Under the pieces are notes generated by a model, which saw only the letters and a list, made by a program, of their open reading frames with translations, was not told the DNA's origin and made no database searches. From Strongylocentrotus droebachiensis (taxonomy: Eukaryota; Echinodermata; Echinoidea; Camarodonta; Strongylocentrotidae), in contig JAVYIG010005379.1 in NCBI GenBank assembly GCA_035222895.1, positions 1-64,000 of the forward strand: 64,000 nucleotides of DNA. Direction: 5' to 3'. This document shows positions 57,210-64,000 of this stretch, one piece after another; within the stretch, counting starts at the first letter, position 1, and each line of letters begins with the position of its first letter. A program made the translations under genes and the position numbers.

Positions 57210-58490
57210 GCGAGGTGCGGACGATGGCGTTTACCGGACATGGCTCAGATAAGTTACTGGTATGGCAATGATGACTCAGTCATAGGTATGTATTCCCTTC
57301 CATTCTATTCACAAACATCTGCAGGTCAAAGGTCAAAGATAAAAGGTCAAAGAAACACACAGATAATGATGTCATTGAATACAAAAGATCAACATGCATG
57401 TATATTTCCCAATGGTTTGTAGTAGAGTATTTCTTGACTCGGTCTTTGCTTTAATAAGTGCAGGACTTTCATCGGTACAAATATTTCAATCAATATTTTC
57501 TAAATTATTTGTTTCAGGAGCACAGAATGCTTTATGTTCATGGCTGCAAAATAAAAATATGTTTCAACAATGCAAGAAAATTTGCTAATGCAGTGCAGTT
57601 CATTCCCGATCTTTATATCATCATTTTCTGCATTCCATATTCCCACTTTAAAGGAGTAATATTTCTTACTTCTCTCCTTCTTATAATCATGCTTGAATCT
57701 GTCATGCTGTCTAATACCCCACAGTTACATGTAAATTTCATAGTAGTTTTAAGACACAACTACATTTTTCATTAGACTTTTCTTGTTCTTGAAATGTGCA
57801 TCAATCTAATTTACAACTATGTAATGAATTATGCGTGAACCTAATTTAATACTTGGTAATTGGTGGAAAATGCAGAGCTTTACATAATTAAGGCCTGTTG
57901 GCCAAAACAAATGAGGCTATTCCTGGTGATTGACAACACCTGTTATTGGGTAAACACCCGAATGGCGTTGATCTCCCCATGAAAACCCTCTACTATATAA
58001 TTATATCCGTCATCACTATTTATTGGGCAAGTCCTGGTTATGTGGTCAATAGATGTCACGTGCATGTACTCATCCAAAAGTGTTGCACATGCAGAGTTAT
58101 AAACTGAGATCGACATAGCTGAGTTACTTTTACTTAGTAATTTGTTTAGTCTGATCAATGCACTAGTAGGTGCTATAAACCAAATGAAAGGATGAGAAAT
58201 ATGAATAATCTTGGATCTTATCCGTAAAGTATTGAATAAAATAGCACAGACTTGCCTTGTCTTCATGTCTATTAACCAATATTTGTACAATCGCATGCTT
58301 TCTTTTTCCATGCCAAACTCACCTACAACTCTGTACATGAATTTAAACCCTTCCGCTCACATCACTATCGTAAGGTGGCAAGATGATGGCAGGAGGGCCG
58401 TGCATGCAATTATATAAGAATAAAACAAGAAACAAAATGAAAGGAAAATAAATTCAAATGTTAGCAAACTATGTGTATGTTGTGCTATTA
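57210..58490. other. No supported gene
   Basis: A 131-codon minus frame (58338-57943) has no recognisable motif, no splice context and ordinary composition; I do not call it. Nothing else seen. Confidence 0.5.
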
Positions 58491-58519
58491 AGTTTGGAAA
58501 TGCTACAGAATACCCCATC

Positions 58520-59040
58520 TGCAAGACTAACCCTAACCCTGACCCTGACTCTAGGGCCCAAGCTTGACCTTAAATCTAATCCATATTTTAATCCTGACCC
58601 TAAGCCTAATCCTGAACCTGACCCTAAACCACACCCTAATCCTTACCCTAATGCTAACCTCGACCCTAACACTAACCCTAACCCTAATCGCAATAGCTCA
58701 TTTGGTAGAGCAGTGGTCTCATAATCTGGCGACTCTGGTTCGAAACCAAGTTGATGAGCTAGTGTCCTTTGGTAAGGCATTAATCCTCATTACCAGGTCC
58801 CTCAGAGAGGACCTAAAGCCTAACAAGCATTTACGGGGTATGCTTTCTTAGCAGATAGGTAAAATAACCACCACTATCACTAACCCTAACCATTACCCTA
58901 CCACTAACCATAACCATAACCCGAATCTTAACCCTAACCCTAATCCTAACCAGTAACCATGACCCTAACAGTAACCCTAATCCTGACCCTAACTTTAACA
59001 TAACACTTACATCGACCCTAACCCTAATAGCCGAACCCTG
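58520..59040 (+). repeat. Degenerate telomere-like (CCCTAA) arrays flanking a tRNA-like unit
   Basis: CCCTAACCCTGACCC-type variants at 58527-58690 and 58875-59040, interrupted by a tRNA-derived segment. The degeneracy indicates an old interstitial array, not a chromosome end. Confidence 0.85.
58686..58755 (+). tRNA. tRNA-Met-like segment (probably SINE head)
   Basis: TAGCTCATTTGGTAGAGCA is a good A box/D arm, CTCATAA a Met (CAT) anticodon loop and GGTTCGAAACC a perfect B box. A matching acceptor stem is not visible, so it is more likely a tRNA pseudogene or SINE head than a working tRNA. Confidence 0.4.
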
Positions 59041-59703
59041 ACCACTATGTACTGACGCATGGATGGGTGTTCTGCAGTTACATCTCCAAATTTAATAGCA
59101 CTGTAACACAAGAAGCGTGAAGCAAAATCATAAGTGCGTTATCTAATTCACTCATCTTCATACCACTGAAGATAGTACAAGTGTATCTAAAAACCTGGTA
59201 TTTGAGAATAGAAATCCTTTCTGTTGTATATATCGTATCTTTATCCATTGTTTGAATACAAAGTACCTTGCTTTTCAAATCCAGTGGGGGTTTCATTGCA
59301 CAAATAGAAAACCTGAGAACAATGACATTCAATAACAAATCTTAAATCAAAGTGAAGTACATTTGGGTTAGATTTGTGGTGAAATATACATATATTCAAT
59401 ACTAATACCCAAATAACCAAAACAAAAGCAATATAACATTTTAGTTAGAATAACATAATATTGCACTGATTAAAATATTTATTTATAGCTTTTGGCAAGC
59501 AGTTATGTCAGCTGGGCCTGTACAAAAATATATATTTAAGCTCAACAAATGGCCCTTACATGGCAAGTACATGTGCATTTTTTTTCATTCTAGATTAAAC
59601 AAACATGGATTATAATTGCGGCAGTGATAATTACAAACTTTCTTGGATATATAGCATATTTACAGATTAAAACAGATATCCTAAACATATATATATATAT
59701 ATA

Positions 59704-60750
59704 GGACACAAGGTAGATAAATAAAAACACCGGAGAAGTGAATATTCCACTGACGTTTCGGGCATAGCCCTTTATCGAAGTGATTCAAGCATGAACAATA
59801 ATATACAAAAACAAAAATATAGGCGACGCTTGGTAGTCAAGATGCAAAGGCGCGTGAGAGTACGCGAAAGAAGAGAAACAGAGATAGAGAAACGTCACAA
59901 AGCTCAAAAGTTGGACCATTGTGACGTGAGAAAATAGGAGAAAATTAGAAATATAGGGAGCGTTAGAAGAGCGTATCTCCAGGGGAGATACGCGGAAAGC
60001 AAAAGAAAAGGAAAAGAAGAGGCGCACAGAAAGAAAAATAAGCAATTGAAAAAGCATTATGACGTAATAAAGATATTCAAGTTCAACAAAGTTCAGTGTG
60101 AGTTAGGGAAAGATCTGAAAGTGGCGTTCATCCCGTCCGGGTGGAGAGTGCCAAGTTTGAAGATTATCCTCTCCTCCATCAGCTTCCTTTCTTTCTCATC
60201 TCGGCAAGATTTCAGCACACATACTTGAAGGTCATCAGCATTATGATCTCCGATGTTGAAGTGGTGAGCTACAGGTAGTCCGGCTGTCTTCAGGCGTATG
60301 GAACGCAGATGCTCCGTGATTCTATCGGCTAGGCGTCTCTTTGTCTCCCCGATGTACACCATGGAACAGCGGGTACATGTCAATCCGTAAATGACATTAG
60401 TGGTGGTACATGTGAATTCTCCTCTGATATGCCAAGTTCCTCTGGGGCCCACCACATCATGGGATGAGACATGGGCGCAGGTCTTGCAACGAGGACGCTT
60501 ACACCGAGTGGTACCAGGATTAGTGATGCTGTGGGGTATCTGACTGGGAAGTCTTGAGCAGACAAGTTCGTTTTTGATGTTCTTCCCCCTACGGTACGCC
60601 GTGATGAATGGGTTGACTACCAAGCGTCGCCTATATTTTTGTTTTTGTATATTATTGTTCATGCTTGAATCACTTCGATAAAGGGCTATGCCCGAAACGT
60701 CAGTGGAATATTCACTTCTCCAGTGTTTTTATTTATCTACCTTGTGTCCT
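59704..60750 (-). mobile_element. Penelope-like element remnant with inverted 138-bp arms
   Basis: Left arm 59704-59840 and right arm 60613-60750 are near-identical inverted copies (GGACACAAGGTAGATAAATA at the outer end; TTGACTACCAAGCGTCGCC at the inner end). They enclose a GIY-YIG endonuclease ORF. PLEs carry such pseudo-LTRs, sometimes inverted. The reverse transcriptase is missing, so this is a 5'-truncated copy. The AT repeats (TATATATA) on both sides suggest insertion into an AT microsatellite. Confidence 0.82.
60093..60662 (-). CDS. Penelope-like element GIY-YIG endonuclease (C-terminal part)
   Basis: An intact 189-residue frame. FITAYRRGKNIKNELVCSRL and RCKRPRCKTCAHV are the conserved linker of Penelope-like proteins. 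FTCTTTNVIYGLTCTRC and YIGETKRRLADRITEHLRS form the GIY-YIG core (IYGL / VYIGET), with the Arg of the catalytic helix, and E at LMEERIIFKL near the end. This domain makes the nick that primes integration. Its ATG lies inside the right arm. Without the reverse transcriptase it cannot move alone. Confidence 0.88.
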   Translation of the reverse strand: MNNNIQKQKYRRRLVVNPFITAYRRGKNIKNELVCSRLPSQIPHSITNPGTTRCKRPRCKTCAHVSSHDVVGPRGTWHIRGEFTCTTTNVIYGLTCTRCSMVYIGETKRRLADRITEHLRSIRLKTAGLPVAHHFNIGDHNADDLQVCVLKSCRDEKERKLMEERIIFKLGTLHPDGMNATFRSFPNSH

Positions 60751-60934
60751 ATTCATTTTATGCACCGACGCAGAACCATTTATTTTTACATTATATATAC
60801 ACTGTATATATATATATATATATATCTAAATTATTCATACCCCTCTTAAATTTTATGTTTTATTGTCCCCCAGGTAACTCAAGAATAAAAGGGGGACTGG
60901 TTGAATTAGGGCCTTTGTTGAATACTTTTAGATG

Positions 60935-61150
60935 TCAGCTTTAGAGACCGTCAATACTACTGGGCCAGAAGGGATTAGACCACACAGCGAGGTCACTGAC
61001 AGGTGGCTATCTCATTAACTCCGCTCTCAACTAACATAAGAAAAAGAGGATCACGGGGGACCAACAGGCACCGATCGGGGAAGTTTTCTATATAGAGGGA
61101 GCAAGTAGCTACAAGTAGGACAGTGGGGCTTTAATAGGCCACATTAAAAG
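60935..61150 (+). mobile_element. Short dispersed element, copy 2 of 3
   Basis: AACATAAGAAAAAGAGGATC and GCAAGTAGCTACAAGTAGGA align with the copies at 42925-43140 (inverted) and 63385-63600. Confidence 0.75.
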
Positions 61151-61339
61151 AAAATTAAATCGGGACTTCAAAAAGTACAAAACTTAAAGGGTATGAATAA
61201 TTTAGTTGATAACTATCATGTACATGTCTATGAGTTTAATGCCCTTCTGGCTCAAAAATTCCAATTTCCCTTTTAGCGGCCTTATGCAGCATTGATATGT
61301 GTCGTTCAAAACACATGAAACATACATATTACTTCTTGT

Positions 61340-61830
61340 ATCTGAACATTAATTGGCCCGAACAAAAGGATTACCCCATTTTATACAAGAAACAGTAAAT
61401 GGTGACTGCTAAGAATGCCACAGTTGTGCATCACACACAACAAGTTGTAAGGAGATACAAAGACGCAATGTGAATAGACTTTTTAACATCGCACTCTGTT
61501 CTAAACCCATCTTCTAGGTGGCGAAAGCATCGCTTATACTCTTTTTGCATGCAATCATTATCGGCAAAACATTGTTGGGGTCATATTAAGAGAAATAGCT
61601 TCTCAATTCTTGTAATGACAGTCAAGAAAATTGGCCAAACCATTTGGGATTGACCCAATTATACACGAGTTACATGTATCTAATTATAAAAGGCCAAAAG
61701 TTGCACATCATCACATACAGCAGGGTATAAAGAGATACAATGATGCCATATGAACGGGTTTCTTCACACTCACACTCTGTTCTAGACCCTTCTTCTTGGT
61801 GGCGATCGCATCGCTAATAGACTCGATCCA
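61340..61830. repeat. Tandem duplication including part of the PLEKHA-like exon
   Basis: About 61340-61560 and 61620-61830 align over roughly 200 bp, offset about 260-280 bp: CACTCTGTTCTA...CCC.TCTTCT..GTGGCGA occurs in both, as does the preceding GGAGATACAA/AGAGATACAA block. The copy at 61488-61560 keeps the end of the 61774-61857 exon but diverges afterwards and has lost the coding frame. Confidence 0.65.
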
Positions 61831-61857
61831 GGATGCCATCTCTCCCGGCGTATAGGC
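61774..61857 (-). CDS. PLEKHA1/2-like exon: C-terminal PH helix
   Basis: An 84-nt, phase-0 exon with acceptor TTTCCTGCAG and donor GTGAGT. It encodes AYTPGEMASWIESISDAIAT then KKKGLEQS; the invariant PH-helix Trp is present. A decayed partial copy lies at about 61488-61560. Confidence 0.83.
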
Positions 61858-63697
61858 CTGCAGGAAAGAGCAAACAAACGCAAAGATTATGTTTATAAGT
61901 TATATATTGGTGAAAAGAAATTTGTGTGCTTTCTCAGTTTTGTTGTTACTTCTACAATATCAGAAAATACACAGGTAAATTTGTTGTCGTTGCTTATGAT
62001 CTTCTTGTGTCGATTTATTATTATTATTATTGTTGTTGTTGGCAAGAATGCCTGAAAATATCATGACTATCAAGTATCTGATTTACAAACTAATAACTGT
62101 CTAATAAGATATTAAAAATGTGCAATGGTATTTCTTGAATAATCTGCTTTCAATGAGGATACCAATTAATTTGTATACTTGTATACATATGTGTGTGTAT
62201 TTATTTCTTTATTTTGTTTTGTTGCTGTTATCTGTTTTTTTATTGATGATTGTTATTGGATAGCATTGTTACCAAACAGGGCCTAATGGAAAACCACCAT
62301 AATGTGTAAAATGTGCCACCCTGTATAATTATCAGAATTTTTTTTTTTTTTTTTAAATGTTCTGTGAAAAAAAAATTGATTGTAAAATTTCAAAAAAAAA
62401 GAATTTTACATTGTTTTGGGTAAATGAATAGTATAGGTAGGGTTCCCACAGAAATTTGAGGACCAATTTTCATTCCATGAATTTCCAAGATATGAAGGGA
62501 ATACCAAAAAAGATAGGAGGAAAAGAGAACTGAAGAACAAAACAAAAATAAACTGAAGGAATAAGAAAAGAAAAAAAAAGAATCAAGGAAAGTAGGCACT
62601 GAACTCTTACTTAATACTTTTCATGTTGGTTTTACCAAATACTCCAGCAAACTAGAAGCCCCTACCAGAAAGGAAAAGAAAAATATTACTACAGATCAGA
62701 GCTGAAAAGGTGCTCTGTCTCAATAAGGCCCTTCTGAGTCTAGTTACCTGTACGAAGAACGTCCTTCCTGCACTGACGATTTCAAATAAGTTATCTCTCT
62801 GAATGCTGGGCCTGTGAATGATAAAATACAAAAAATAAAAATAAATAAAAAATCACAATAATTTAGTTGGTAAAAACACTTTCATTTCCACACCTTGGGA
62901 ACATCTACAGGCTACTTCATATTGCCAATTTGAAACTTTTACAATTCAGAGCACGAGAAAGTAATGCTAGTATTATCACTGAAGTATTATCAGGTAACAG
63001 CACCTGTGCATGAGAGTCTATGTCAGGGAGATGTCATAGATTTTACTTTGGAGTTATTTGTCAGAATACCAAAAAAGTTAGGAGGAAAAGAGAACTGAAG
63101 GAATAAGAAGAGAAAAGAAGAATCAAGGAAAGTGGGCACTGAACTCTTAAATTTACTTTTCATGTTGGTTTTGCCAAATACTCCTGCAAACAAGAAGTTT
63201 TAGTTATTTTGTGGGTTGGAACAAATGGGAAGTTGTACGCCACTACATCACAGAGACATTACCAATTCAGCCAATTTGAAGAGCTCATGCCTATCAAAAA
63301 TTCACACCTCTCATTTTTTGGTCAATTTTTCTGATTTTTGCTGCTTTCTTCTAGAGTTTTTGCTATCAAGGTTGGATTTCCTTTTAAGCCTATCTGCACT
63401 AGTTTGGCCAGGGGGGATTAGACCTCCCTGCATGGTCACTGGCAGGTGTTTATCTTATCAAATCAGCTCTCAATAAACATAAGAAAAAGGGATCATGGGG
63501 GATCATGGGGGATCAATGGGTACCGCTTAGGCATTGTTGGCTGTTTTGAGGGCGTAAGCAGCTACAAGTAGTGCAGTACCGCTTTCAAGGGTAAACAGCC
63601 ACTACCTATATTTACAGAGCAGTACTACTTACCCATGCTCTGCTACTTTGCATGATGATATCTCCTTCAGGGGAATCATTCTGATTGGAATTTTGTC
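61774..63697 (-). CDS. PLEKHA1/2 (TAPP)-like protein, C-terminal PH domain (partial, three exons)
   Basis: Joined exons 63697-63633, 62811-62748 and 61857-61774 give 71 residues in consistent phase (0 to 2, 2 to 0, 0 to 0). The sequence has IPLKEI, then RDNLFEIVSAGRTFFVQ, then AYTPGEMASWIESISDAI. This matches the end of the C-terminal PH domain of vertebrate TAPP1 (RDNLFEIVTTSRTFYVQ..SPEEM.SWI), including the C-terminal Trp helix. TAPP proteins are cytosolic adaptors that bind PI(3,4)P2 at the plasma membrane through this domain. The phosphoinositide-contact half (first strands) lies beyond the right edge, so lipid specificity cannot be judged. The exons for the tail after GLEQS were not found to the left. 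Another PLEKHA-family member is possible. Confidence 0.82.
62500..63205. repeat. Direct repeat either side of a PLEKHA-like exon
   Basis: 62500-62660 and 63065-63205 share AATACCAAAAAAGATAGGAG, TCAAGGAAAGTAGGCACTGA and TTCATGTTGGTTTTACCAAA. The exon at 62748-62811 lies between them. Confidence 0.8.
62748..62811 (-). CDS. PLEKHA1/2-like exon: RDNLFEIVSAGRTFFVQ
   Basis: A 64-nt exon with acceptor ATTCACAG and donor GTAACT. It encodes PSIQRDNLFEIVSAGRTFFV plus Q, the best-conserved part of the match to TAPP1. Confidence 0.85.
63385..63600 (+). mobile_element. Short dispersed element, copy 3 of 3, in a PLEKHA-like intron or upstream flank
   Basis: AACATAAGAAAAAGGGATCA and GTAAGCAGCTACAAGTAGTG match copy 2; GGATCATGGG is internally repeated. 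Confidence 0.75.
63633..63697 (-). CDS. PLEKHA1/2-like exon: PH domain middle strands
   Basis: A 65-nt exon with acceptor TTTTGTAACAG and donor GTAAGT. It encodes DKIPIRMIPLKEISSCKVAE followed by HG (split Gly). IPLKEI matches the TAPP PH strand that follows LRTIPLKE. Confidence 0.8.
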
Positions 63698-64000
63698 CTG
63701 TTACAAAATATAAATTAAAACAAAAACAATCACTTACTTGAAGTAGTCACCCAAATAATCAAAGTGTTTTGAATTGATGCAAAAATTCATATCAATCACA
63801 ACTGCCCTCTTCAAAATATGTTAGGGGCCCGCAGTAATCAACTCTGAATTTTTTAATTTGAGATTCAGATTTTCTGCCTACGTAGAGTGTGTGACGTCAA
63901 ATGCGAGACACAGCTAGCCATAAAATTGCATTTTATAATTTTCCATGATATCTATATAATTTTGCTCATCAGTATTAATACTGTTCTTCCTGCGGTGCCC

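Noticed and set aside
57943-58338. 131-codon minus frame near the PLEKHA-like gene
   Set aside because: No recognisable domain, no splice sites in phase with the PH exons; length is within what AT-balanced non-coding DNA gives.

Overview
The window is eukaryotic nuclear DNA: split genes with phased GT-AG introns, tRNA-derived SINEs, LINE and Penelope relics, many MITEs, long (GA)n and poly(G) runs and a multi-kilobase satellite. The domain order of the main gene (astacin, EGF, CUB repeats, as in blastula protease 10/SpAN of sea urchins) and CCCTAA-type repeats fit a marine invertebrate deuterostome, most likely an echinoderm. The species cannot be fixed from the sequence. No prokaryotic operons, rRNA genes or CRISPR arrays were seen.

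The main result is a complete ten-exon gene on the minus strand (35440 down to 16511). All splice phases agree and the joined reading frame is 737 codons plus a stop. It encodes a secreted protein: signal peptide, propeptide with an RTKR furin-type site, astacin domain, EGF-like domain and three CUB domains. The astacin zinc/catalytic motif HExxHxxGxxH reads RQIYHALGFYN, and the Met-turn tyrosine is glycine. The four structural cysteines and the reading frame are kept. It looks like an astacin pseudoprotease rather than a decayed gene. One intron uses a GC-AG splice pair.

A second real gene enters from the right edge on the minus strand. Three exons (63697-63633, 62811-62748, 61857-61774) encode the second half of a PH domain closely resembling the C-terminal PH domain of PLEKHA1/TAPP1. 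Part of its third exon is duplicated and decayed about 280 bp downstream.

The rest is repeat-rich. 1.1-11.5 kb is a TTGTC-rich satellite with 563-bp and 2680-bp higher-order periods, interrupted by a 2.25-kb element with CCCAATAAACAAAA terminal inverted repeats. 11.6-14.2 kb is a dead LINE followed by a mariner-type MITE. 14.5-16.4 kb holds palindromic MITEs, a SINE and a 700-bp polypurine tract. 25.7-29.2 kb is a large foldback element whose arms are built of tandem repeats, with a smaller element carrying a C2H2 protein fragment nested inside. 36.1-37.9 kb is a SINE split by a hAT-like insertion with an 8-bp target duplication. 43.6-47.1 kb has a truncated FLYWCH/MULE-type transposase gene with its own TATA box, between two inverted 15-bp minisatellites. 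59.7-60.75 kb is a Penelope-like GIY-YIG endonuclease between 138-bp inverted arms. About 49-57 kb is mostly AT-rich DNA with no gene I can support.
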